From: Sulfurimicrobium sp964552675
GTDB taxonomy: Bacteria; Pseudomonadota; Gammaproteobacteria; Burkholderiales; Sulfuricellaceae
Length of the DNA: 64,000 bases
Assembly (NCBI GenBank): GCA_964552675.1
Contig: CAZKHJ010000006.1
Coordinates: 1-64,000 of the forward strand
Direction: 5' to 3'
Position 1 is the stretch's first letter; the number at the start of each line of letters is the position of its first letter. Of the stretch, positions 24,628-31,802 are shown piece by piece. Position numbers and translations under genes: made by a program. The notes beneath the pieces are model-generated. The model saw only the letters and a list, made by a program, of their open reading frames with translations, ran no database searches and was not told where the DNA came from.

Positions 24628-25215
24628 CTAGCGGATCACGTAAACCAGAGGAAAGAGAATGATCCACAGCAGGTCCACCATGTGCCAGTAGGAGGCGCCG
24701 GTTTCCACGCCGGTATGGTTGTCTGGGCTATAGCCACCCTTTCGGGCTTTGAGCATGACAGCGGCCAGGATCACCATGCCGAGGATGACATGCATGAAGT
24801 GGAAGATCGTCAGTGACAGGTAAAACATATAAAAAGTGTTGGTGCTGAGGGCAATGCCGGCAGCGAATTTTTCATGGAATTCGAACAGCTTGATGATCAG
24901 AAATATTCCGCCGAAGCCGATGGCGGCAGCAATCCAGCGCGCGCAGGCCGTTGACAGTCCCTGCTTGATCGCGGCGACTGCGCGCACCATGAAATAGCTG
25001 CTGGTGATCAGCACCAGGGTGTTGATGGCGCCGGAGACACGGTTGAGATGCTGCTGCGATTCGTTGAACAGCTCCACGTTGTGTGCCCGCGCAAAAGCGT
25101 AGGCAACGAAAAAGACGCCGAAGGCCAGTAGCTCGGCGAAGATGAAAAACCAGATTGCCAGGTCGCCTGGCGGCGTGGCATGAATCTGGTGCGGGTTATG
25201 TGTATTGTTTATCAA
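24628..25215 (-). CDS. norE: NorE, cytochrome c oxidase subunit III-like protein
   Basis: A 195-aa membrane protein with five helices of the COX3 family. Key stretches are PGDLAIWFFIFAELLAFGVFF, LNRVSGAINTLVLITSSYFM and a C-terminal SYWHMVDLLWIILFPLVYV. This is the NorE form found next to nor genes rather than an oxidase subunit, because no subunit I or II oxidase gene is present. It lies 59 nt after norB with a terminator between, and is followed by norF. Confidence 0.88.
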   Translation of the reverse strand: MINNTHNPHQIHATPPGDLAIWFFIFAELLAFGVFFVAYAFARAHNVELFNESQQHLNRVSGAINTLVLITSSYFMVRAVAAIKQGLSTACARWIAAAIGFGGIFLIIKLFEFHEKFAAGIALSTNTFYMFYLSLTIFHFMHVILGMVILAAVMLKARKGGYSPDNHTGVETGASYWHMVDLLWIILFPLVYVIR

Positions 25216-25234
25216 AATGGTAAGGTATTGGGTT

Positions 25235-25260
25235 AAAAAAAGAGGGGCGCGAACGCCCCT
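25235..25260 (-). terminator. Intrinsic terminator after norB
   Basis: On the minus strand AGGGGCG, a TTCG tetraloop, then CGCCCCT is followed by C and seven T. This is a good rho-independent terminator 14 nt after the norB stop. It would end or attenuate norCB transcription before norEF-norQ. Confidence 0.85.
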
Positions 25261-25274
25261 CCCAAGGAGGGTTA

Positions 25275-26654
25275 TCAGGCTGCTACCTGAGCCTCGCCTT
25301 TTTTGCAGAAGAAGCTCCAGACATAGAGCACGAGGCCAAGCAGGAACACGAAGCCGGTCAGTTCACGCAGCCAGTAGAAGATCATGATCTGATCCTGTGC
25401 TGCCATGAAACCCAGCGGGGTGGAACCCATGCGCTGCAGCCAGACCTGCAGGATGCCGGCGGCGGTCAGGAACAGGGTGATGAACACGATGGAAATGGTC
25501 ATCAGCCAGAACGACCACATCTCCATGACCTGGGCCGGGCCGGAGTTGGCGGTGCGGCCGCGCAGCATCGGCATGGCATAGGAGATCATGGTTAGGTTCA
25601 CCATCACATAGGCGCCGTAGAAGGCCATGTGGCCGTGAGCGGCAGTGATCTGCGAGCCGTGGGTGTAGAAGTTCACCGGAGCCAGGGTGTGCAGGAAGCC
25701 CCACACGCCTGCACCGAGGAAGGCCATCACGCCGGTGCCCAGGGCCCACAGGGTGGCGGCCTTGTTGGGATGCTCGCGGCGGCGACGGTTCACCATGTTG
25801 AAGGCAAACACGGTCATCATGAAGAACGGGATGGGTTCCAGGGCGGAGAACACGGAACCGAACCATTGCCAGTATTCCGGCGTACCGATCCAGAAGTAGT
25901 GGTGGCCGGTACCGATGATGCCGGTGATCAGGGTCATGGCGATGATGATGTAGAGCCATTTCTCGATCACTTCACGGTCCACGCCGGTGATCTTGATCAG
26001 CACGAAGGCCAGCATTGCGCCCAGGATCAGTTCCCACACGCCTTCCACCCAGAGGTGCACGGTCCACCACCAGAAGTACTTGTCCAGCACCGCGTTGGAG
26101 GGGTTGTAGAAGGAGAACAGGAAGAACACCGCCAGACCCCACAGGCCCAGCAGCAGCACCAGGCTGATGGAGGTCTTGCGTCCCTTCAGCACGGTCATGC
26201 TGATGTTGAACAGGAAGGCCAGGGCCACGATCACGATACCGACCTTGGTGACGAGTGGCTGTTCGAGAAATTCTCGTCCCATGGTGGGCAGAATGTCATT
26301 GCCGGTCATCGAAGCCAGGGTGGCATAGGGCACCATCAGGTAGCCGACGATGGTGAGTGCGCCTGCGACCAGGAAGATCCAGAACATGAGCAGCGCCAGT
26401 TTGGGACTGAACAGCTCGGTTTCCGTTTCCTCCGGAATCAGGTAGTACGCCGCGCCCATGAAGCCAAACAGCAGCCACACGATAAGCAGGTTGGTGTGGA
26501 CCATGCGGGCCACGTTGAAGGGAATCGCCGGGAACAGAAAGTCACCGACAACGTATTGGTAGCCCATGATCAGACCAAAGATGATCTGTCCGACGAACAG
26601 GCCAATCGCGGCAATGAAGTAGGGCTTCGCCACCGCCTGTGATTGAAATTGCAT
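25275..26654 (-). CDS. norB: Nitric oxide reductase large subunit NorB (cNOR)
   Basis: Twelve-helix membrane enzyme that couples two NO to N2O. All metal ligands are visible: low-spin heme b by H53 and H342, heme b3 by H340, and FeB by H200, H251 and H252 with Glu204; the second conserved Glu208 follows. Numbering is consistently 7 lower than in Pseudomonas aeruginosa NorB. At 459 aa and with a separate NorC, it is cytochrome c-dependent rather than quinol-dependent. norC is 41 nt upstream and a strong terminator follows. Confidence 0.97.
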   Translation of the reverse strand: MQFQSQAVAKPYFIAAIGLFVGQIIFGLIMGYQYVVGDFLFPAIPFNVARMVHTNLLIVWLLFGFMGAAYYLIPEETETELFSPKLALLMFWIFLVAGALTIVGYLMVPYATLASMTGNDILPTMGREFLEQPLVTKVGIVIVALAFLFNISMTVLKGRKTSISLVLLLGLWGLAVFFLFSFYNPSNAVLDKYFWWWTVHLWVEGVWELILGAMLAFVLIKITGVDREVIEKWLYIIIAMTLITGIIGTGHHYFWIGTPEYWQWFGSVFSALEPIPFFMMTVFAFNMVNRRRREHPNKAATLWALGTGVMAFLGAGVWGFLHTLAPVNFYTHGSQITAAHGHMAFYGAYVMVNLTMISYAMPMLRGRTANSGPAQVMEMWSFWLMTISIVFITLFLTAAGILQVWLQRMGSTPLGFMAAQDQIMIFYWLRELTGFVFLLGLVLYVWSFFCKKGEAQVAA

Positions 26655-26695
26655 GTTAAATCCTCCTAAACCTTGTTGTGTCAGGGTGTCTGCGA

Positions 26696-27121
26696 TTAGC
26701 CTTCAATGTTCGGCGGCCACTTGTTGGTGTTGATCTCCGACATCCATTTCAGGAAGGCAACCATGTCGTCCAGTTCCTGATCGGTCAGGTTGAATTGCGG
26801 CATCTGGCGGCGTCCTGGTGCTCCGGTCGGCTGGCCCTTGATCCAGGCCTTGATGAATTCGCCGCCGCGACGGGTATAGACGTTGCCCAGTTCAGGAGCG
26901 AAATAGGCGCCTTCTCCCAGCAGGGTATGGCAACCGATACAATTGCGGGTTTCCCAGATGTGTTTGCCGCGCACGACCTGGTCGGTGATGTTTTCCCGAT
27001 GATCCCGCTTTGGCAGGGTCTGCATGGTGTCGAAGGTCAGGCCGAGAAACAACAGGAAGAAAAAAACCGCTCCCCCGTAGAAAATGTTTCGCGCCATCGC
27101 CTTGGTAAATGTTTCACTCAT
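26696..27121 (-). CDS. norC: Nitric oxide reductase cytochrome c subunit NorC
   Basis: A 141-aa membrane-anchored cytochrome c that delivers electrons to NorB. One transmembrane helix spans about residues 13-30. The heme motif CIGCH is at 61-65 (RNCIGCHTLLGEGAYFAPE), with the distal Met in RRQMPQFNLTD. Length is family-typical. A strong Shine-Dalgarno AGGAGGTAAT precedes the start. It is the first gene of the leftward norCB unit and divergent from an NnrS-like gene. Confidence 0.97.
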   Translation of the reverse strand: MSETFTKAMARNIFYGGAVFFFLLFLGLTFDTMQTLPKRDHRENITDQVVRGKHIWETRNCIGCHTLLGEGAYFAPELGNVYTRRGGEFIKAWIKGQPTGAPGRRQMPQFNLTDQELDDMVAFLKWMSEINTNKWPPNIEG

Positions 27122-27262
27122 ATTACCTCCTGAATAGCTTTTGGTTATTGGTGCCAGTCTGATTGCCCGCTGTTTTCCACCGGTGAAACTGGAGGAAAAA
27201 CCGCGCAGCCAATCCCCCGGAACGCGGCACCGTCACATTATCGCAGCAAGCTGCTGCAATCC

Positions 27263-27276
27263 TTGACGTGGATCAA
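27263..27276. promoter_or_regulatory. FNR/DNR-type box between norC and the NnrS-like gene
   Basis: TTGACGTGGATCAA has one mismatch to TTGAT-N4-ATCAA. It is centred 148 nt from norC and 81 nt from the divergent gene at 27351, so it could serve either or both. The remaining 27122-27350 shows no other clear site. Confidence 0.65.
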
Positions 27277-27350
27277 GCTTGACCATTTTGAGGAACTTTT
27301 TCCGGAAATGCTTATCGTCGCGCTATGATTGTTGCTCCAAGGGGGGATTC

Positions 27351-28490
27351 ATGATTCTGGTGTTTCTGGTAATGGCTGCCGTTGCAGCCATGATGGGCGC
27401 GTGGCTGTTGCCGCTGCTGGTGGACGCGCATCGTGCCGTGCATCTTCATCTTGCTTTTGCCATGGGAGTGATGCCCCTGATCATGGGCGCGATGAGCCAT
27501 TTTGTCCCTGTCCTGACGCGCACCGGGGCGGCGGCGCGCCAGGTTGAACTAATGGCTGTTCTGGCCTGGCAGGCCGGGGTGCTGTTGGTCGCGTTTTTTG
27601 CCTTTGGCCTGCCCGAAAGCGTGCGCCTTTTTGCCGCTTCGTTCGCCTTGCTGGCCGCCGCTCGCCTGGCGGGGTGGCAGTGGATGCGCGCCAAGGCGGC
27701 ACTGGGCGGACCTCATCCCGGCGTGTACTGGTACCTTGCGGCGCTACTCTGTCTGGCGGCAAGCCTGCTGGCAGTGGTGGGGATGGATGTCTGGCCGCAG
27801 CAGGCGCTGGCTCTGAAACGACTGCATTTGCACCTGAACCTGTTTGGATTCGTCGGCCTTGCCGCCGTTGGTACCTTGCAGGTGCTTCTGCCGACTGTGG
27901 CGGGGCGCCCCGATCCAGCGGTCGCCTCGCGGCTGCGCGCGGATCTCCCCCTGGCTCTGGCGGGGACGCTGCTGATTGCGCTCGGCGCTGCCTGGCTGCC
28001 TCCGCTGTCCTGGGCAGGACTGGTTCTGTGGCTGCTCCCCCTGATGCGTCTCGCGCGTGCCTGGCTGGGCCTGTATCGTGACCAGATTTTTCGGCGCCAT
28101 GGCGCCGCCCCCCTGCTGGCGAGTGCGCTGGCCGGCTTTGCCGGTGCGCTGGTGGCCGGGAGCCTGCATGGTGCCGGCTGGGTGGAGTCCGCTCATGCCG
28201 GTCACGGCTGGGTCTTTGCTTTTTTGTTTCCGCTGGTGAGTGGTGCTGCCGGCCAGTTGTTACCGCTCTGGCTCAGGCTTGGCCGGCAGGAGAAATGGCA
28301 TGATCTGGCACGCCGGCGCCTGACTTTTGGCAGCGGGGCGAGAGCATTGCTGTTGCTGGCGGGCGGCGGGATGGCGCTGGCAGGCGCGCGCTGGGGTGCG
28401 GTTTTTGCCCTGGCTGGCTTGCTGCCCTTTGTGCTGACTGCCGGGTGGGTGGCTCTGCAAGCGCGGCGTGTTGAGCCGCCCCATAAATAA
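27351..28490 (+). CDS. NnrS-like / heme-copper-like polytopic membrane protein
   Basis: A 379-aa protein with about twelve hydrophobic helices. Histidine-bearing helices HRAVHLHLAFAMGVMPLIMG, RLHLHLNLFGFVGLAAVG and AHAGHGWVFAFLFP are each followed by short LP motifs (HFVPVL, QVLLPTVAG, QLLPLW). This suggests heme or metal ligands as in NnrS or cytochrome oxidase subunit I relatives. The ATG at 27351 has the RBS AAGGGGGG; upstream codons of the frame lack support. It is divergent from norC and shares an FNR-type box. The family is not firmly identified. Confidence 0.6.
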   Translation: MILVFLVMAAVAAMMGAWLLPLLVDAHRAVHLHLAFAMGVMPLIMGAMSHFVPVLTRTGAAARQVELMAVLAWQAGVLLVAFFAFGLPESVRLFAASFALLAAARLAGWQWMRAKAALGGPHPGVYWYLAALLCLAASLLAVVGMDVWPQQALALKRLHLHLNLFGFVGLAAVGTLQVLLPTVAGRPDPAVASRLRADLPLALAGTLLIALGAAWLPPLSWAGLVLWLLPLMRLARAWLGLYRDQIFRRHGAAPLLASALAGFAGALVAGSLHGAGWVESAHAGHGWVFAFLFPLVSGAAGQLLPLWLRLGRQEKWHDLARRRLTFGSGARALLLLAGGGMALAGARWGAVFALAGLLPFVLTAGWVALQARRVEPPHK

Positions 28491-28504
28491 CTGTGAATAG
28501 GCTC

Positions 28505-29068
28505 CTAATAGCCGTCGTACCCGCCTCCCTGGATTATGACCGGGCTGCCCGGTTCGGATGACAGGTATTGTGGTGATGGGCGGTAGTAGTGTTGCTGCGG
28601 CGCGTAGTAGCCTGGTGATTCTTCGTAGTAGGTCACCGGTCCGCGCGCGCGGCGCACGTTCTGGCGGCGGGAATTTTCCTCCATCCGGTCGGCCACATTG
28701 GAACCGATGAGTGCGCCTGCGGCTGTCGCGGCAAGACGGCCGTTGCCGCTGCCAAACTGGCTGCCGACCGCGCCGCCAATGATCGCGCCGGTCATGTTTC
28801 CGGCATTGATGCCTGGTGCGCCAGGGTCGGCCAGGCGCTCGCCCGCCTTGCTGCCAAGATAGGCGCCGGCTGCAGTGGCCGCGATCTGCCCGTGTCCCTG
28901 CCCGATCCGGCTGCCGATAGCGCCACCAATCAGCGCACCGGCAAGGTCGCCGGCTCTGGCGCTGGCCGCTGTGGCCATGCCGGCCAGGACAAGGCATGTC
29001 ATTACAATCATCAGGCCGTGTTGTTGCACTGAGTATTTGCGGTTGTAGCTGGTTGTGCTGGTAGACAT
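28505..29068 (-). CDS. Glycine-zipper surface protein
   Basis: A 187-aa exported protein with a hydrophobic leader cleaved near ASA/RAG (about residue 38). Two glycine-zipper 2TM units follow: AGALIGGAIGSRIGQGHG with ATAAGAYLGSKAGERL, then TGAIIGGAVGSQFGSGNG with ATAAGALIGSNVADRM. A Tyr/Pro/Gln-rich C-terminal tail comes last. Related proteins are outer-membrane or periplasmic stability factors (SlyB/OmpA-zipper type). There is no lipobox. The role here is unknown, and the convergent position after the NnrS-like gene looks incidental. Confidence 0.75.
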   Translation of the reverse strand: MSTSTTSYNRKYSVQQHGLMIVMTCLVLAGMATAASARAGDLAGALIGGAIGSRIGQGHGQIAATAAGAYLGSKAGERLADPGAPGINAGNMTGAIIGGAVGSQFGSGNGRLAATAAGALIGSNVADRMEENSRRQNVRRARGPVTYYEESPGYYAPQQHYYRPSPQYLSSEPGSPVIIQGGGYDGY

Positions 29069-29191
29069 TCCGGTTCTCCTGACTCTTGTCTCTGAATATT
29101 AAAATTAACGTTTCTGAATGGTTTCAGGATGACAGAAGGGATGAAAATAAATGGCTGGGCGTGAACTGGTATCGGCTGCTCTGAAATTGAC

Positions 29192-29205
29192 TTGATCCCG
29201 GTCAA
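29192..29205. promoter_or_regulatory. FNR/DNR-type box upstream of a DUF2249 gene
   Basis: TTGATCCCGGTCAA has one mismatch to TTGAT-N4-ATCAA, centred 67 nt before the DUF2249 gene at 29266, matching the spacing of the other boxes. The rest of 29069-29265 shows nothing else distinct. Confidence 0.6.
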
Positions 29206-29265
29206 GGAGAAGGGTAGGGTGATGTTATATCCTACTATTATTGTCATGAATTAAGGAGCGCAGCA

Positions 29266-29520
29266 ATGGTGCAATTCAACATCCTTCAACCCGAAGCTAT
29301 CTACCCTTTTGACGCGCGTTGCGTGGCCAAGCGTTTTCGCCATGCCGCCATTTTTGGCGCGCTCGATGCGCTTAATCCGGGTGAGACCATGCGTTTCATG
29401 AACGACCACGATCCCTTGCCACTGCTGGAGCAAATGCGGCAGCGCTACGGTAATGGAGTGGAAATCCAGTATGTGGCACGCGAACCGGAGCTGATCGTGA
29501 TCAATTTCACGCGGCGTTAG
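29266..29520 (+). CDS. DUF2249 protein (second of three)
   Basis: An 84-aa DUF2249 protein: FNILQPEAIYPFDARCVAKR, HAAIFGALDALNPGETMRFM and NDHDPLPLLEQM, with a C-terminal EPELIVINFTRR strand. Unlike the paralogue at 20554 it has a Cys in DARCVAKRF. A Shine-Dalgarno AAGGAG is upstream, and an FNR-type box suggests anaerobic or NO-dependent expression. It stands alone on the plus strand, followed by REP-like repeats. Function unknown. Confidence 0.8.
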   Translation: MVQFNILQPEAIYPFDARCVAKRFRHAAIFGALDALNPGETMRFMNDHDPLPLLEQMRQRYGNGVEIQYVAREPELIVINFTRR

Positions 29521-29561
29521 CGCGGAACAATCCCCGTCCCGTGCGGCGCCGTCGCCACAAA

Positions 29562-29683
29562 ATCGGCCCGAGGGCGGGCCTCCTACGCCATGCCGCGTGG
29601 CATGGGGAGGCCGTATCCCGTAGGAGCGAGCTCGCTCGCGAACATGGCTGTTGCTGCAATCGTGAGCAATCTCGCTCCTACAG
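29562..29683. repeat. REP-like palindrome cluster
   Basis: Two palindromic parts follow the DUF2249 gene: GGCCCG-AGGG-CGGGCC at 29565-29580, and GTAGGAGCGAG (29620-29630) with its exact inverse CTCGCTCCTAC (29671-29681), containing GAGCTCGCTCGCGAA, a Pseudomonas-type REP sequence. They separate two convergent genes and could act as bidirectional transcription ends. Confidence 0.7.
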
Positions 29684-29689
29684 CAGGTT

Positions 29690-31012
29690 TCATTTTTCTG
29701 GGGCGGTCGCATGACCATGCCCGTCAGGCTGAAGCGTGGGAGCAATCCTGCGGTAGGTTTGCGCGACAGAAGCCAGATTCAGCCATAGCCACAGGTTGGA
29801 TGCGCCAAACAGGAAGGCGGCAGGCCAGGAAAAAAAGCCGGGTAGCAACACCGCTGCGAGGAGTGCGGTCAAAGCGGAGAAATGCAGCCACATCTGCCGC
29901 CTCATGCGCGATTCGGGCAGGATGAGCCTGACGTTGGGAACCGTGGGGCCGCCCGCTTTGCGCCGGCTTTGCAGATGAAACCAGGTCAGGAAGGGCGCGA
30001 TCTTGTAAAGCATGCCATTGATCACGGACATGGCAAAGCCCACGATCATCAATACGCCCAGCAGCAGGGGATAGCTCTGCGTGGCAGCAATGGCAGGGAA
30101 TGGCCGGGCCGCCAGCCAGAGCACAATGGCAAGCAGCAGGCAGATCATGCCGCCGCGCCAGAAACTGAGTGTTATGTCGGGCAATTTGCGTTTCCGCCGT
30201 GACTGCAGCCACAGGGTGGTTGCGGCAAAGAGGGCGAATCCGGCTGCCAGCAACATGCCCAGCACTATCTGCAAGGGGGGGTAGAGGATGGCTGGCGCGA
30301 GCCCCAGCACCAGGGTAAACAGCAGTGCTGCAAGCCAGCGCGTGAGGGTGGCGGGGTAGGGCTGCGTGAGCTGGAACATCGGTACTACCTGATATGCCAC
30401 GCCGATAATCAGAATGCCTGCCCAGCCCAGCAGACCCCAGGCAAGATGGAGGTTGACCACTGCCTCTCGCGTTTGCAGCCACCAGCCGAAAGCATGGTTG
30501 CTCAGCAGCGTCAGCCCGAGCAGAACGGTGGCGGCCAGCATCAATGCCGCCAGGCGCATTGCGCGGGCGGTCATGTTTTCCGGCAGGGCGCGGCGCAGGG
30601 TGAGGATGGCGAGCAGGGAGAACAGCAGCAGGGCGGTGCCCAGCAGTGGCATTGCCAGTTTGAGGAGCGGAGGCAGGGTAAAGATCAGCCCGGCGCACAG
30701 CAGGACGATGCCGCCTGTTGCCAGGGTATGCGTTACGCCGGCAGCGAGCGCAGGGCGCCGCATCGGGGCGCCCGCGACTACCGGCAGCATTTGCAGAATG
30801 GCCCCCAGCATGACCAGGCCCATGTGGCCGAGCGTCAGCAGATGAGTGGCGCCCAACAGGGCGGGATTCCAGCGGCTGACGAACAGATCCGGCCCATGCC
30901 ACAGCAGTAGCAGGGCCGCAGCCAGTGAGAACAGCGGTGCGGTGAGGAAAAAACGCAGCGGCACCCCGATCGGTGGTGCCTGATCGAACGACAGGCCGGC
31001 AGGCTGGTTCAT
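29690..31012 (-). CDS. NnrS-like / heme-copper-like polytopic membrane protein
   Basis: A 440-aa protein with about twelve transmembrane helices. Its histidine motifs ATHLLTLGHMGLVMLGAILQ (then MLPVV), NLHLAWGLLGWAGILIIG (then YQVVPMF) and LYKIAPFLTWFHL resemble those of the protein at 27351, so the two are probably distant paralogues. The start overlaps the stop of the DUF2249 gene (ATGA), indicating coupled translation of the pair. The unit also includes a hemerythrin-like gene. A role in NO or metal handling is inferred. Confidence 0.6.
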   Translation of the reverse strand: MNQPAGLSFDQAPPIGVPLRFFLTAPLFSLAAALLLLWHGPDLFVSRWNPALLGATHLLTLGHMGLVMLGAILQMLPVVAGAPMRRPALAAGVTHTLATGGIVLLCAGLIFTLPPLLKLAMPLLGTALLLFSLLAILTLRRALPENMTARAMRLAALMLAATVLLGLTLLSNHAFGWWLQTREAVVNLHLAWGLLGWAGILIIGVAYQVVPMFQLTQPYPATLTRWLAALLFTLVLGLAPAILYPPLQIVLGMLLAAGFALFAATTLWLQSRRKRKLPDITLSFWRGGMICLLLAIVLWLAARPFPAIAATQSYPLLLGVLMIVGFAMSVINGMLYKIAPFLTWFHLQSRRKAGGPTVPNVRLILPESRMRRQMWLHFSALTALLAAVLLPGFFSWPAAFLFGASNLWLWLNLASVAQTYRRIAPTLQPDGHGHATAPEK

Positions 31013-31263
31013 GATTGCACCGGATTGCTGCCGGGATCAGCCTGCTCCTCGCGCCAGATGAGAATTTCGTAGGTGCCGTCGTCGTTGCTGTGGGTCTGGT
31101 ACGCGAAACCCCACTCATGCAGGATGGGGAAGAGCATGTGCGGCGTGCGGTGGATCAGGAGGCGCAAACGCTCGTCCGGCGCAAGCGTATCGATGGCTTC
31201 CAGTGTGAGCTCCAGCGGTTCGGGGGGCTCCAGCCAGCGGGCGTCGACGGTGCGCTCGGGCAT
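31009..31263 (-). CDS. DUF2249 protein (third of three)
   Basis: An 84-aa DUF2249 protein: VDARWLEPPEPLELTLEAID, LAPDERLRLLIHRTPHMLFP, WGFAYQTHSNDDGTYEILIW. The His-rich RTPHMLFPILHEWGF replaces the NDHDP motif of its paralogues, so ligand use may differ. It is encoded 4 nt after the hemerythrin-like gene and overlaps the NnrS-like gene by 4 nt. Its acidic tail ends the protein. Confidence 0.8.
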   Translation of the reverse strand: MPERTVDARWLEPPEPLELTLEAIDTLAPDERLRLLIHRTPHMLFPILHEWGFAYQTHSNDDGTYEILIWREEQADPGSNPVQS

Positions 31264-31267
31264 CGGC

Positions 31268-31705
31268 TCAGGTCATGGCGCGCATGCGCCCGACCACCTC
31301 GTCCAGTTCGCCTGCCAGTGCCTGGTCAGCCATGCGATACAGCATCTGCTCTTCCTTCATGTTGTGCTGCTGCATGATGATGAGCAGGGTCTCGGCATCG
31401 CCGAGAAAACTGTCGCTGTCCTTGCGTGCCGCCGCCTCAGCCAACTGGTTGAGCAGATCGGTCATCTGGCGGTGTTCCATGCGCATCATGGCGGTCGGCC
31501 CCTGCGTCATGCCGGTGCGCGCCTCGAAGGCGGGAAACATGACTTCTTCTTCCATGGCGAAATGGTGCAGCAGAGCGTCCTGGAAGCGATCGAATTCCTT
31601 TGCTGCATTACCCCAGTCTCCTTGGGCGGCGGCGGACTCGGCCGACGCAAACAGGCTGTCGCAGTGCTGGTGATCGGGGGCGAGGAAATCACTGATACTG
31701 GTCAT
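31268..31705 (-). CDS. Hemerythrin-like (HHE) protein
   Basis: A 145-aa four-helix diiron protein. Likely metal ligands appear in DHQHCD, LLHHFAMEEEVMFP, MEHRQM and QQHNMKEEQMLY, the usual hemerythrin His/Glu pattern. Such proteins bind O2 or NO, or repair Fe-S centres. A perfect FNR-type box lies 78 nt before the start, and the gene heads a unit with DUF2249 and an NnrS-like protein. This fits NO scavenging or sensing during denitrification. Confidence 0.85.
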   Translation of the reverse strand: MTSISDFLAPDHQHCDSLFASAESAAAQGDWGNAAKEFDRFQDALLHHFAMEEEVMFPAFEARTGMTQGPTAMMRMEHRQMTDLLNQLAEAAARKDSDSFLGDAETLLIIMQQHNMKEEQMLYRMADQALAGELDEVVGRMRAMT

Positions 31706-31776
31706 GGAAGCAACTCGGAAGAGGGTTGAAACGGCAACAATGGCCGAGATTGTCGCCGTGCTTTATTTTGCCTGCA

Positions 31777-31790
31777 TTGATCTGGATCAA
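31777..31790. promoter_or_regulatory. Perfect FNR/DNR-type box upstream of the hemerythrin unit
   Basis: TTGATCTGGATCAA is an exact TTGAT-N4-ATCAA match centred 78 nt before the hemerythrin-like gene, in the gap after nnrS. Confidence 0.8.
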
Positions 31791-31802
31791 GAAAGCGGGG
31801 TG

